Below are positions 1 through 7,904 of a stretch of 64,000 bases of DNA, in pieces. Each line of letters starts with the position of its first letter. Position 1 is the first letter of the stretch. The notes below the pieces were generated by a model. The model did no database searches. It saw only the letters and a list, made by a program, of their open reading frames with translations, and was not told the DNA's origin. This DNA is from Pseudomaricurvus sp. HS19. GTDB taxonomy: Bacteria; Pseudomonadota; Gammaproteobacteria; Pseudomonadales; Cellvibrionaceae. The translations under genes were made by a program, and so were the position numbers. The DNA is taken from the NCBI RefSeq assembly GCF_009857815.1, contig NZ_WVVW01000001.1, positions 1,612,001 to 1,676,000 on the forward strand, written 5' to 3'.

Positions 1-842
1 CCGCCGAAGGCGTTTCCGCCTTCCCCCAATCGGTAACCGAACAGATGGTGGCCAACTTTGCCGGCGGTGGCGCCGCCATTGCTGTACTGGCCAAGGCCCT
101 TGGCGCCACCCTGGAAGTGGTTAATGCCGGCACGGTAAACCCGCTGCCGGAACTGCCCGGTGTGCTGGACTGCCGCATTGGTTCCGGTACCGCCAACTTT
201 GCCAGCAAAGCCGCCATGACCACCGAGCAATTGCAGCAGGCGCTGCAGCTGGGCCGCGACGCCATAGAGCGGGCGCAACAGCAGCAGGCGCAACTGTGGA
301 TCGGCGGCGAGATGGGTATTGCCAATACCACCTCCGCCACCGCCCTCGCCTGCGCCCTGCTGCGACGCCACGCCGCTGAGCTGGTGGGCCCCGGCACCGG
401 CCTCGATAACGCCGGCCAGATTCACAAGTCGGCGGTGATTCATAAGGCGCTGGACCTTTACCACGCCGAAGCCCAGTCGCCGATCAAGAACCTGCAGTAC
501 CTGGGTGGCTTTGAGATCGCCGCCCTCACCGGTGCCTACATCGCAGCGGCCCAGGCTGGCATCCCGGCGCTGGTGGATGGCTTTATCTGCAGTGTGGCCG
601 CCCTCTACGCCCAGCGCCTCAATCCCTCCGTTCGCCCCTGGTTACTCTACGCCCACCAGTCAGCGGAACCCGGCCATCAGGCGGTACTGGCCGCCAGTGA
701 TGCCCGCCCGCTGTTGGACCTGGGTATGCGCCTGGGCGAAGGCAGCGGTGCGGCCAGTGCTGTGCCCCTGCTGCGTCTGGCCTGCAGTCTGCACAACGGC
801 ATGGCCACCTTTGCCGAAGCCCAGGTGGATGACGGCCAGTGA
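1..842 (+). CDS. cobT: CobT, nicotinate-nucleotide-dimethylbenzimidazole phosphoribosyltransferase (5'-truncated by window)
   Basis: Transfers the phosphoribosyl group of nicotinate mononucleotide to dimethylbenzimidazole, giving alpha-ribazole phosphate for the lower ligand of cobalamin. The frame is open to the left edge; before the first internal ATG (base 45) it already reads [14 protein letters not shown], a typical CobT segment. About 280 of the usual roughly 350 residues are present. Landmarks are [19 protein letters not shown] and, near the C-terminus, AHQSAEPGH, where I expect the catalytic glutamate of the family. It is followed after 38 bases by cobC and then cobS on the same strand, so the three act in sequence on the nucleotide loop. 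The identity is secure; the true start lies outside the window. Confidence 0.95.
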   Translation, partial: AEGVSAFPQSVTEQMVANFAGGGAAIAVLAKALGATLEVVNAGTVNPLPELPGVLDCRIGSGTANFASKAAMTTEQLQQALQLGRDAIERAQQQQAQLWIGGEMGIANTTSATALACALLRRHAAELVGPGTGLDNAGQIHKSAVIHKALDLYHAEAQSPIKNLQYLGGFEIAALTGAYIAAAQAGIPALVDGFICSVAALYAQRLNPSVRPWLLYAHQSAEPGHQAVLAASDARPLLDLGMRLGEGSGAASAVPLLRLACSLHNGMATFAEAQVDDGQ

Positions 843-852
843 GTATGGATAA

Positions 853-894
853 GTGACTGTGATTTCGTGACTGTGGATTTGTGATTATGGATAT
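853..894 (+). repeat. Degenerate 14-bp tandem repeat (three units) at the cobT-cobC junction
   Basis: Units at 853-866, 867-880 and 881-894 all follow a GTGACTGTGATTT-like pattern, with increasing divergence. The third unit contains both candidate cobC starts, GTG 881 and ATG 887. Confidence 0.6.
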
Positions 895-1519
895 CAGCCT
901 CACCACCCTCGACCTGATGCGCCACGGCCAGTGCGACGACGACGCCCACCTGCGCGGCATGACCGACAGCACCGTCAGCGAGAGCGGCTGGCAGCAGATG
1001 CTCACCTCGGTCAACAACTGGCCGCAACGGGATAGCTGGCAGCAAGTGCTCACCTCGCCGCTGCAGCGCTGCTCGGTGTTTGCGGAGAAGTTCGCGCACC
1101 AGCGGCAGCTGCCCTGCGCCGCCATTCCACCGCTGGCCGAGATGCACTTTGGCGACTGGGACGGGCTCAGCCTGCAGCAGCTGCTGGAGCAGCACGGCGA
1201 CGCCTATGAGCAGTTCTGGCAGGCACCGGACCAGCACAACCCGCCCAACGGCGAACCGCTGCGCGATTTTCATCGCCGTACCCGGATGGCGCTGGACTAT
1301 ATACTCAATGCCTACCGCGGCCAGCACTGCCTGCTGCTGACCCACGCCGGCGTCATCCGCTCGCTGCTGGGCCACTGCCTGCAGACACCGCTCACCCACC
1401 TCAACCGGGTACAGATTGGCTACGGCGGCATATGCCAGATACAGGTATTCCACCACCCCGAGCAACAGGACTGGCTGCAGGTGACACAATTGCATCCGGC
1501 ACCACCGGTAAGCGAGTAA
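881..1519 (+). CDS. cobC: CobC, histidine-phosphatase-family alpha-ribazole phosphatase
   Basis: Phosphoglycerate-mutase-like histidine phosphatase of 212 residues, expected to remove the 5'-phosphate from alpha-ribazole phosphate (or from adenosylcobalamin phosphate). The active-site LMRHGQ motif lies at about residues 14-19. A second conserved histidine is in LLLTHAGVIR near residue 150, and the glutamate of EMHFGDWDG fits the family acid. The GTG at 881 opens the frame and ATG 887 is an alternative; neither has a clear Shine-Dalgarno sequence because the junction is built of 14-bp repeats. The placement between cobT and cobS supports a cobalamin role rather than another phosphatase function. 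The exact substrate is inferred from context. Confidence 0.85.
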   Translation: MIMDISLTTLDLMRHGQCDDDAHLRGMTDSTVSESGWQQMLTSVNNWPQRDSWQQVLTSPLQRCSVFAEKFAHQRQLPCAAIPPLAEMHFGDWDGLSLQQLLEQHGDAYEQFWQAPDQHNPPNGEPLRDFHRRTRMALDYILNAYRGQHCLLLTHAGVIRSLLGHCLQTPLTHLNRVQIGYGGICQIQVFHHPEQQDWLQVTQLHPAPPVSE

Positions 1520-1526
1520 CCCGCCC

Positions 1527-2282
1527 ATGATCCGCAACCCTTCCGATCTCTGGCGTGGCTGGATCTGCGCCTGCCAGTTCCTTACCCGGCTGCCGGCACC
1601 TCGTCTGCAGAACTTCCAGGCCAGTGACCAGGGGCACGCCCTGCCGCTGTTTCCCTGGGTGGGGCTGTTGATCGGGATGATATTGAGCGCGACTGGCTGG
1701 CTGCTGCAGCCCTGGTTGTCCGCACCGGCCGTTGCCGCCCTGCTGGTAGCGCTCTGGGCCCTGGTCACCGGCGGCCTGCACCTGGACGGTCTGGGGGACA
1801 GTGCCGATGGCTGGCTGGCCGGCGGCAATCGGGAGCGCACGCTGGAGATCATGAAAGACCCCCGCTGTGGCAGCGCGGCGGTGATCGCCATTGTCTGTGT
1901 GCTGCTGTTGCAGTTCGCCCTGCTGCAAACCGTGGTGGTGACAGAAAAGTGGTGGGTGCTGATGGTGGCACCGCTGTTGGGGCGCGCTGGCGCTTTGACG
2001 CTGTTGCTGACCACACCTTATGTCAGCCCCAAAGGCATCGGCGAGGATTTTTTGCTCCACAGCTCCCGCACACAGTTGCGTACCAGTGTGGCACTGGGCT
2101 GGTTACTGGTTCTGCTTCTGCTGCCGCTGACGGCGGCACTGCTGGCTGCAGTGGTGTGGCTGTTACTGTTACTGGCGTTGCGCCATGTGATGATGCAGCG
2201 CCTGCAAGGTACCAGCGGTGATACCTGCGGGGCGCTGATTGCGGTGCTGGAAACCGCGCTGCTGGTCAGCGCGGCAAGCTGA
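1527..2282 (+). CDS. cobS: CobS, adenosylcobinamide-GDP ribazoletransferase
   Basis: Integral membrane cobalamin synthase of 251 residues that joins adenosylcobinamide-GDP to alpha-ribazole (or its phosphate), the last assembly step. The N-terminal FLTRLPAP segment and the conserved GGLHLDGLGDSADGW acidic motif (about residues 88-102), followed by the MKDPRCGSAA segment, are diagnostic. Several leucine- and alanine-rich membrane helices follow. It starts 7 bases after cobC, so cobT-cobC-cobS is a compact transcription unit, convergent with the cytochrome b561 gene downstream. Confidence 0.94.
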   Translation: MIRNPSDLWRGWICACQFLTRLPAPRLQNFQASDQGHALPLFPWVGLLIGMILSATGWLLQPWLSAPAVAALLVALWALVTGGLHLDGLGDSADGWLAGGNRERTLEIMKDPRCGSAAVIAIVCVLLLQFALLQTVVVTEKWWVLMVAPLLGRAGALTLLLTTPYVSPKGIGEDFLLHSSRTQLRTSVALGWLLVLLLLPLTAALLAAVVWLLLLLALRHVMMQRLQGTSGDTCGALIAVLETALLVSAAS

Positions 2283-2318
2283 TGGCTGCAACCATCCACG
2301 GCTCATGAGCCGCGCAAC

Positions 2319-2843
2319 CTATGAGCCGCTGAGCATGGCCCGAATCAGGGGCAGTTTGTAGCGCCACTGCAGCAACAACACCGCCGCCACATGCACCACC
2401 ACCGCCAGCATGACGGCATCCGCCGACCAGCTGTGCAGGTTCTGCACCCAGTCTTCACCCCAAAACATATCCAGCTCCTGCATCCAGCCGGACACAGCCG
2501 TCACCGTCATGGCCAGCAACAGAAAGCAGACCATCAGCCCCGCCAGGCCGGTGTGACGCACCTGGTGTTGATGTGACTGATGCTCTTCGGTGAAGTGAGC
2601 CAGGGAGTGGCGCAGTCGTGCTGGCGTAGGGAAAAAGTCCCGGAAACGGCCGTTCTCCGCCCCCGTGAAACCACGCACCAGGCGCAGGCAAAGGATGGCG
2701 AACAACCCGTAACCCACCCACTCGTGGGGCTCCTCACCCGCCTCCAGCCACCAGTAGTTGGCCAGGAACAGTGCCGCCATCAGCCAGTGCCCCAAACGGA
2801 TAAAAACGTCCCAGTGGCTGTAACCAGCGCCTGCGGTCATCAT
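2319..2843 (-). CDS. Cytochrome b561-family membrane protein
   Basis: Protein of 174 residues with four predicted membrane helices and the bacterial/Ni-hydrogenase b-type cytochrome pattern. Histidines in RLGHWLM (about residues 16-22), in the loop segment QSHQHQVRHTG and in LAVVVHVAA are plausible heme ligands. It probably passes electrons across the inner membrane. It overlaps the end of the upstream PepSY gene by one base (TGATG), so the two are translationally coupled. With the candidate Fur box upstream, a role in ferric or metal reduction is possible, but the electron acceptor cannot be read from sequence. Confidence 0.8.
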   Translation of the reverse strand: MMTAGAGYSHWDVFIRLGHWLMAALFLANYWWLEAGEEPHEWVGYGLFAILCLRLVRGFTGAENGRFRDFFPTPARLRHSLAHFTEEHQSHQHQVRHTGLAGLMVCFLLLAMTVTAVSGWMQELDMFWGEDWVQNLHSWSADAVMLAVVVHVAAVLLLQWRYKLPLIRAMLSGS

Positions 2844-3127
2844 CAGTCGACTTTCTTCTTCACGATGGCGCCGGTTTTGGTGTCGAAGTAGACCTCAACC
2901 TTTACGAATTCGGTTTTGGCGTCGTTCAGGCCCCAGCCGTAGATCTCGTAACAGTTACCGGAAGTGGTGAATTTCTTGATGGCAAAGCCGTATTCGTTAA
3001 CGATCTTTTTCTGCATTTCCAGCACATGCAGCTGCTCGTTTTGCGGGTGCTTCTCGCAATCGGCACCGGCAAAGGCGTTAACGCTGACCAGTGCAGTGGC
3101 GGCGAGCAGGGAGAGGTGTTTCAGCAT
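2843..3127 (-). CDS. Small secreted PepSY-like protein
   Basis: Protein of 94 residues with a clear signal peptide (MLKHLSLLAATALVSVNAFA, cleavage after about residue 20). The mature part has two cysteines (ADCEK and SGNCYEIYG) that could form a disulfide. The C-terminal KVEVYFDTKTGAIVKKK resembles the PepSY fold, and the gene is paired with a b561-type cytochrome, as PepSY genes often are. It is the first gene of a two-gene unit behind a candidate Fur box. The function is unknown; it may be a periplasmic partner of the cytochrome. Confidence 0.7.
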   Translation of the reverse strand: MLKHLSLLAATALVSVNAFAGADCEKHPQNEQLHVLEMQKKIVNEYGFAIKKFTTSGNCYEIYGWGLNDAKTEFVKVEVYFDTKTGAIVKKKVD

Positions 3128-3190
3128 GGGTAACTACTCCGTGTGTCCTGTTTTTTGAAAAGGGAAAGAACGCCACAGATTGTAATCACC

Positions 3191-3211
3191 AATGCGAATC
3201 AGTATCAATCG
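3191..3211 (-). promoter_or_regulatory. Candidate Fur box upstream of the PepSY/cytochrome b561 pair
   Basis: The plus strand reads AATGCGAATCAGTATCAATC, close to the gammaproteobacterial Fur pattern of AATGAGAAT-type half sites. It lies about 65-85 bases before the PepSY start. No strong -35/-10 pair is obvious, so the site is a motif match only. Confidence 0.5.
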
Positions 3212-3244
3212 CAGTTTTGTAACGAAGTGTTGTTTCTGCCGCCG

Positions 3245-4540
3245 TCAGTTATCCACGCCGCTGAAGTGCCCCTGTAGCCACTCCACAATGCGCAGCGGGT
3301 CGGAGGCAAAATACCAGTGCACGAAGGAAGCCAGGGTATTGTGCAATCGGTAGATGGGCTCACCCTCACGGCCATCCTGGAAGCTGGCGTTGGCCACCCC
3401 CGGAAGGTCACTAAGGGCGGCATAGTGAAAGGTGTGACCCCGCAAGGTGGTGCCATCCAGTCCCTGATAACCCAACCGCGCCAGGCGCTTGCCCACCACC
3501 GCCTCTCCCGGCAGCAGTCCCAGCATGGTGCCTGTTTGCTCCCCGGCGGCGAGGCTGGTCTGCAGGTACAGCATACCCCCGCACTCCGCCAGGCAAGGTT
3601 TGCCGGAGACGATATGGGCCCGCACCGACTCCGCCGACCTGCGATTGTCACTCAGGGCTTGCAGGTGCAGCTCCGGATAGCCGCCGGGCAGGTAGAGGCT
3701 ATCGCACTCCGGGACCGGCTCATCCGCCAGCGGCGAGAAGAAACAGACCTCGGCACCGGCACGACGCAGCAGGTCGACGTTGGCGGGGTAGAGAAAGCTG
3801 AAAGCGGCATCGCGGGCGATGGCAATGCGACGCCCCTGCAACGGCCGGGTTTCACTTAACGGACACTGCAGGGCGCTGGCATCCACCTGCAACGGCTGCC
3901 ACGGCAGTTTGTCCAGGCAGGGTTGCAACTTCGCCGCCATGGCGCGGGTAGTGTCGATACAGATCTGACGGGCGTCGGTATGAATGCCCAGGTGGCGCTC
4001 CGGTACCACCAGCGCCTCGTCACGTTCCACCCAGCCGAGGTAGCGCAGCGGTGGGCGCACGCTCTCCTCCAGCATGGCGCCGTGGTTGGCACTACCGACA
4101 CGGTTGGCCAGCACCGCCGCCACATTTACCTGTGGGTCGTAATTCGCCAACCCCTGCATCAGGGCACCAAAGGTCTGCGCCATACCGGAGGCGTCCGCCG
4201 CCACCACCACCGGAATGCCAAACTCCCGTGCCAGTGAGGCCACGGAAAAGCGACCGTCGAACAGCCCCATGACACCTTCGATCAGCACATGGTCGGCACT
4301 GGCAGCGGCACGCCCCAGCTCGGCGGCGATCTCTTCCGGCTTCAGCATCCAGTAATCCAGCTGGCGCACATCGAGGCCGGTGGCCTGACGAATAAACATG
4401 GGATCGAGGTAATCCGGTCCCATCTTGAACACCACCACTTTTTTGCCCTGGTCCAGCAGGGCCTGTGCCAGCCCTGCAGTAATCAGGGTTTTGCCGTGGC
4501 CACTGCCGGGGGCGCTGATAATGAGTGCGCTGGCGGTCAT
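3245..4540 (-). CDS. cbiA: Cobyrinate a,c-diamide synthase (CbiA/CobB)
   Basis: Glutamine-dependent amidotransferase of 431 residues that amidates the a and c side chains of cobyrinic acid (or its hydrogenobyrinic equivalent). The ATP-binding P-loop is SAPGSGHGKT (about residues 8-17). The C-terminal class-I glutamine amidotransferase domain has the nucleophile in LAECGGMLYL and a later catalytic His region HTFHYAAL. The frame stays open upstream, but ATG 4540 is preceded by GGAGAG and gives the usual N-terminus, so the longer reading into cobQ is rejected. It is the last gene of the riboswitch-led operon, 70 bases after cobQ. Which corrin form it uses depends on genes outside the window. Confidence 0.93.
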   Translation of the reverse strand: MTASALIISAPGSGHGKTLITAGLAQALLDQGKKVVVFKMGPDYLDPMFIRQATGLDVRQLDYWMLKPEEIAAELGRAAASADHVLIEGVMGLFDGRFSVASLAREFGIPVVVAADASGMAQTFGALMQGLANYDPQVNVAAVLANRVGSANHGAMLEESVRPPLRYLGWVERDEALVVPERHLGIHTDARQICIDTTRAMAAKLQPCLDKLPWQPLQVDASALQCPLSETRPLQGRRIAIARDAAFSFLYPANVDLLRRAGAEVCFFSPLADEPVPECDSLYLPGGYPELHLQALSDNRRSAESVRAHIVSGKPCLAECGGMLYLQTSLAAGEQTGTMLGLLPGEAVVGKRLARLGYQGLDGTTLRGHTFHYAALSDLPGVANASFQDGREGEPIYRLHNTLASFVHWYFASDPLRIVEWLQGHFSGVDN

Positions 4541-4610
4541 AGTCTCTCCGGTGTTGTTCAGGTAATGAATTGTGTTGAGTTGTCGGGTTGCTCCGGTAAG
4601 GACCATCAGC

Positions 4611-6176
4611 TCAGGCAAATTCCGGCAGCACCTGCTGCCACTTGTGCCAATCGATGGCGTTGTCGACACTGTCTGCAAGACGCTGCACTTCCCGCTCCCG
4701 CAGGGCCTGATAATCAAAACCCTGCGGCTGCTCAAGACCGGCCCAGCGCAGCAGTGCGGCCAGTGCCGCCGGTTCATCAAACAGGCCGTGCAGATAGGTG
4801 CCCATCACTTGCCCGTCATCGCTGATCGCGCCGTCAGCCTGCCGGCTGTCGCCGCTGTGCAGGTGCTCTTCGTTGTTCAGGTGCTCTTCTTTGTCCAGGT
4901 ACATGGCCGGGCTGGCCAGTGCCGGGCCGCTGCTGATACCAGCGTGAATTTCATAGCCGCTTACCGGTGTCACGCCGTCACCCAGCACACCGGTGCGGTT
5001 CACCAGCTGCTTCTCGGCAAAGAGACGCGTGGTGAAATCCAGCAGGCCCAGTGCGGCGACAGTTTCCGCTGGCCCTTCAATGGCATCCGGATCCTGCAAC
5101 TCACGCCCCAGCATCTGGTAGCCACCGCAAATGCCCAGCAACTTGCCACCGTAGCGCAGGTGACGGGCGATGGCAGCGGGCCAGCCCTGCTGCTGCAGGA
5201 AGCGCCAGTCGCCAATCACACTCTTACTGCCCGGCAGGATAATCAGGTCTGCCGCAGGAATGGGCTGGTCCGGCCCCACAAAGGTGAACTCCACCTGCGG
5301 GTGCAGGCGCAGGGCATCGAAATCGGTATGGTTACTGATGCGCGGTGTTGCCGGCACCACCACCCGCAAGACCGGCAGCTGGTTGTCTTCGGCCCTGGTA
5401 CTGGCGGTAATGGCGTCCTCGGCTTCGAGGTGAAATCCCTGCAGGTAAGGCAGCACCCCCAGCACCGGTTTGCCGGTACGCTCCTCCAGCCAGTCGAGGC
5501 CGGATTGCAGCAGGGCGATATCACCGCGGAAGCGGTTGATAACAAACCCCACCACCCGCTTCTGTTCCGATGGCGACAGCAACTCCAGCGTGCCTACCAG
5601 GTGGGCAAACACGCCGCCCTTGTCGATATCGGCAATCAGGATCACCGGGCAATCCACCGCCTCGGCAAAACCCATGTTGGCAATGTCCCGATCGCGCAGG
5701 TTAATCTCGGCGGGACTGCCCGCCCCTTCCACCATCACACAGTCGTACTGAGCGCACAGGCGTTGATGGGAGGTGAGCACAGCGTCCATCGCCAACCGCT
5801 TGTAGTCGTGGTAGATACCCGCTTCCATATTGCCGATGGCTTTGCCGTGCACAATCACCTGGGCGCCGGTATCGGTATTGGGCTTCAGCAAAACCGGATT
5901 CATATCCGTGTGCGGTTCCAGTCCCGCGGCAAACGCCTGCACCGCCTGGGCTCGACCGATCTCGCCACCATCCACTGTGACCGCACTGTTTAAGGCCATG
6001 TTCTGCGGTTTAAAAGGCACCACCCGCTGACCGCGTTGGGCAAAGATGCGGCACAGGGCCGTGACCAGTGTGCTCTTGCCGGCGTCGGACGTGGTGCCCT
6101 GCACCATCAGGGTATGAGCGCCTTGCACCATCAAGGTATGAGCGCCCTGCACCCTCAGGGTTTTGGCATCATTCAC
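4611..6176 (-). CDS. cobQ: CobQ/CbiP, cobyric acid synthase with repeat-expanded N-terminus
   Basis: Amidates the b, d, e and g side chains of adenosylcobyrinate a,c-diamide using glutamine and ATP. The P-loop-like GTTSDAGKS, the [10 protein letters not shown] segment, the class-I amidotransferase nucleophile in [12 protein letters not shown] and the catalytic histidine in TYLHGLFD are all present. The GTG start at 6176 has AGGAGAG five bases upstream and overlaps the end of bluB by 8 bases. Two oddities: three 24-bp repeats add AHTLMVQG units before the P-loop, and a second 18-bp duplication (4863-4898) adds an EEHL-rich insert before TYLHGLFD. Internal ATGs at 6131 and 6107 within the repeats could also initiate. 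Fold and function look intact. Confidence 0.94.
   Translation of the reverse strand: MNDAKTLRVQGAHTLMVQGAHTLMVQGTTSDAGKSTLVTALCRIFAQRGQRVVPFKPQNMALNSAVTVDGGEIGRAQAVQAFAAGLEPHTDMNPVLLKPNTDTGAQVIVHGKAIGNMEAGIYHDYKRLAMDAVLTSHQRLCAQYDCVMVEGAGSPAEINLRDRDIANMGFAEAVDCPVILIADIDKGGVFAHLVGTLELLSPSEQKRVVGFVINRFRGDIALLQSGLDWLEERTGKPVLGVLPYLQGFHLEAEDAITASTRAEDNQLPVLRVVVPATPRISNHTDFDALRLHPQVEFTFVGPDQPIPAADLIILPGSKSVIGDWRFLQQQGWPAAIARHLRYGGKLLGICGGYQMLGRELQDPDAIEGPAETVAALGLLDFTTRLFAEKQLVNRTGVLGDGVTPVSGYEIHAGISSGPALASPAMYLDKEEHLNNEEHLHSGDSRQADGAISDDGQVMGTYLHGLFDEPAALAALLRWAGLEQPQGFDYQALREREVQRLADSVDNAIDWHKWQQVLPEFA
4863..4898 (-). repeat. 18-bp tandem duplication inside cobQ
   Basis: Two 18-bp units, 4863-4880 and 4881-4898, differ at three positions. 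In the protein they give adjacent DKEEHL and NNEEHL hexapeptides in the surface insert before the TYLHGLFD motif. Confidence 0.75.
6097..6168 (-). repeat. 24-bp tandem repeat (three units) at the cobQ N-terminus
   Basis: Units at 6097-6120, 6121-6144 and 6145-6168. The first two differ at two bases; the third has diverged further. Each in-frame unit encodes an AHTLMVQG-like octapeptide, duplicating the normal first residues (TLMVQG) of CobQ ahead of the P-loop. Confidence 0.9.
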
Positions 6177-6912
6177 GACCACTCTCCTGACTACCGTTCT
6201 TGTCAGCGCCCTGCTGCTGCCGCTGCTGCGCATCCCGCCACTGCTGCTGTGCCCGCTCGGCTTTTTCCGGTTGCCAGCTGTCCACCATCACATAGTCATC
6301 CAGCTTGCCACGCTCGGCCCAGCCCTCCAGTTCCAGCATGGGCTTGTCGTAAAAGGCATCCACATGACCGATGCAGAGAATGGCAATGGCCCGGGCGCCC
6401 TCCGGCAACTGCAACAACTCACTGACGGCGGCTGGCTCGTAGATGGAGACCCAGCCCACCCCTATGCCTTCGGCACGGGCTGCCAGCCACAGGTTTTGTA
6501 CGGCACAAGAGGCGGAGGCTAGGTCCATCTCCGGCATGGTGCGGCGGCCAAACACATGCCGCTCGCGCTCGTTCATCAACGTCACCACACACACCTCGGC
6601 GCAATCGAGTACGCCCTGCACCTTGAGCTGCATAAACTCATCGGAGCGCTGCCCCAGGGCTTCAGCGGTGCGCTGGCGCTCCCGTTCAATCTCGGCGTGC
6701 AGTTGCCGGCGCAGATCCGGGTTACGGATGCGGATAAAGCGCCACGGCTGCATCAGGCCCACACTGGGGGCAGCGTGCGCCGCCTGCAGCAGGCGCTGTA
6801 ACACCGCTTCGTCAACAGGATCGGGACGGAAATGACGCACGTCGCGGCGCTCGCTGATGGCCCGGTAAACGGCATCAATCTGCTCGGGGGAATAGGCGTG
6901 TGGGGAGTTCAT
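6169..6912 (-). CDS. bluB: BluB, 5,6-dimethylbenzimidazole synthase
   Basis: Flavin-destructase of the nitroreductase fold (247 residues) that breaks down reduced FMN with oxygen to give dimethylbenzimidazole, the lower base of cobalamin. The RRDVRHF FMN-binding segment (about residues 22-28), [12 protein letters not shown] and the C-terminal [10 protein letters not shown] segment are typical of BluB rather than other nitroreductases. It sits between btuF and cobQ in the operon, with a 21-base gap to btuF and an 8-base overlap with cobQ. Its presence means the lower ligand is made aerobically and need not be salvaged. Confidence 0.93.
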   Translation of the reverse strand: MNSPHAYSPEQIDAVYRAISERRDVRHFRPDPVDEAVLQRLLQAAHAAPSVGLMQPWRFIRIRNPDLRRQLHAEIERERQRTAEALGQRSDEFMQLKVQGVLDCAEVCVVTLMNERERHVFGRRTMPEMDLASASCAVQNLWLAARAEGIGVGWVSIYEPAAVSELLQLPEGARAIAILCIGHVDAFYDKPMLELEGWAERGKLDDYVMVDSWQPEKAERAQQQWRDAQQRQQQGADKNGSQESGRE

Positions 6913-6933
6913 AGGTTCTTCTCGACAGTCACG

Positions 6934-7878
6934 TCATTTGTCGGCTGTTGCAGTGGCGTTGGCGGCGGGATAGTAGATCCCGCGGGCAGTCTGCAAATGC
7001 TCACACAACTGTGCTGCGCCTTGCAGAACCCTGGGGGTATGGCGCTGGATAATATCCGGCGGAATAAATTTCAGTTGCTCGTTGCGCACCGCCTGCAGGC
7101 TGGGCCAGCGACGCCACTCATCCAGCCACTCCGGCCGCGCCTCGCCCATACCGCTGGCCACAATCACTTGCGGATCCAGTCGCAGCACCGACTCCACACT
7201 CACCTGCGGCGCCAGCACGTTGGCATCACCAAACACGTTGTTACCGCCGCAGAGGGTAATGACATCGCTGAGCAGGTGCTCGCCATTCAGGGTTTGCAGT
7301 GGCTGGTTCCAGACCTGATAAAACACCGACAGCGGCGGCTGTGAGGCATAGTTTGCCCGCAGCTGGTTGAGGGTCTGCAGAAACTGCTGTGACGCGTTCT
7401 CCTCCACCCCGGTCAGCTCGGCAATGCGCTGCATGTTGAGCGCAATGTCTTCCAGCGTTCTCGGCTCGGTGAAATAGACCGGGATACCCAGCTGGATAAT
7501 GGGCTCTACCCGTTGCAGGCCGTTACCGGATTGCCACGCCAGCACCAGGTCCGGTCGCAGGCGCAATATCGCTTCCGCACTGAAATTCTTGTAGGTGCCG
7601 ACACGGGGCACCTGCTGCGCGGCTTGCGGATAATCGCTGTAGGAGACAGCGCCCACCAGCTTGTCCCCGGCGCCAATGGCAAACACCATCTCCGCCAGGT
7701 GCGGAGCCAAAACCACAACTCTCTTTGCCGGTTGCGGCAAGCGCACGGTGCGTTGCATATCGTCCTGCAATACCACTTCGGCGGCGTGCACTCGAACGCC
7801 GGGCAACCATAAACCCAGGCTCAGACACAGGCTGGCAAGCATCAGCGCTGGAAACGGCTTCAGTTTTTTCATGATCAT
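6934..7878 (-). CDS. btuF: BtuF-like periplasmic cobalamin-binding protein
   Basis: ABC-transporter substrate-binding protein of the FecB/BtuF type, 314 residues. ATG 7878 gives an N-terminus MIMKKLKPFPALMLASL with a full signal peptide ending near VHAAE; longer readings into cobD are not credible. The mature protein has RVVVLAPHLAEMVFAIGAGDKLVGAV, split here by position (about residues 52-77), followed by LRPDLVLAW, the two lobes' typical segments. Together with BtuC, BtuD and BtuB it makes a complete corrinoid import route. The Shine-Dalgarno sequence is weak (AGAAGCAG). A heme or siderophore ligand is possible for the fold, but the context argues for B12. Confidence 0.88.
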   Translation of the reverse strand: MIMKKLKPFPALMLASLCLSLGLWLPGVRVHAAEVVLQDDMQRTVRLPQPAKRVVVLAPHLAEMVFAIGAGDKLVGAVSYSDYPQAAQQVPRVGTYKNFSAEAILRLRPDLVLAWQSGNGLQRVEPIIQLGIPVYFTEPRTLEDIALNMQRIAELTGVEENASQQFLQTLNQLRANYASQPPLSVFYQVWNQPLQTLNGEHLLSDVITLCGGNNVFGDANVLAPQVSVESVLRLDPQVIVASGMGEARPEWLDEWRRWPSLQAVRNEQLKFIPPDIIQRHTPRVLQGAAQLCEHLQTARGIYYPAANATATADK

Positions 7879-7904
7879 ACTGCTTCTGCTTTCGTAGCCG
7901 ACAT

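Noticed and set aside
677-2014. Long minus-strand open frame opposite cobC and cobS
   Set aside because: It is antisense to two clear genes, has no family resemblance and is the expected shadow of GC-rich coding sequence.
4572-5993. 473-codon plus-strand open frame opposite cobQ
   Set aside because: Antisense shadow of cobQ; its composition is mirrored codon bias and there is no ribosome-binding site.
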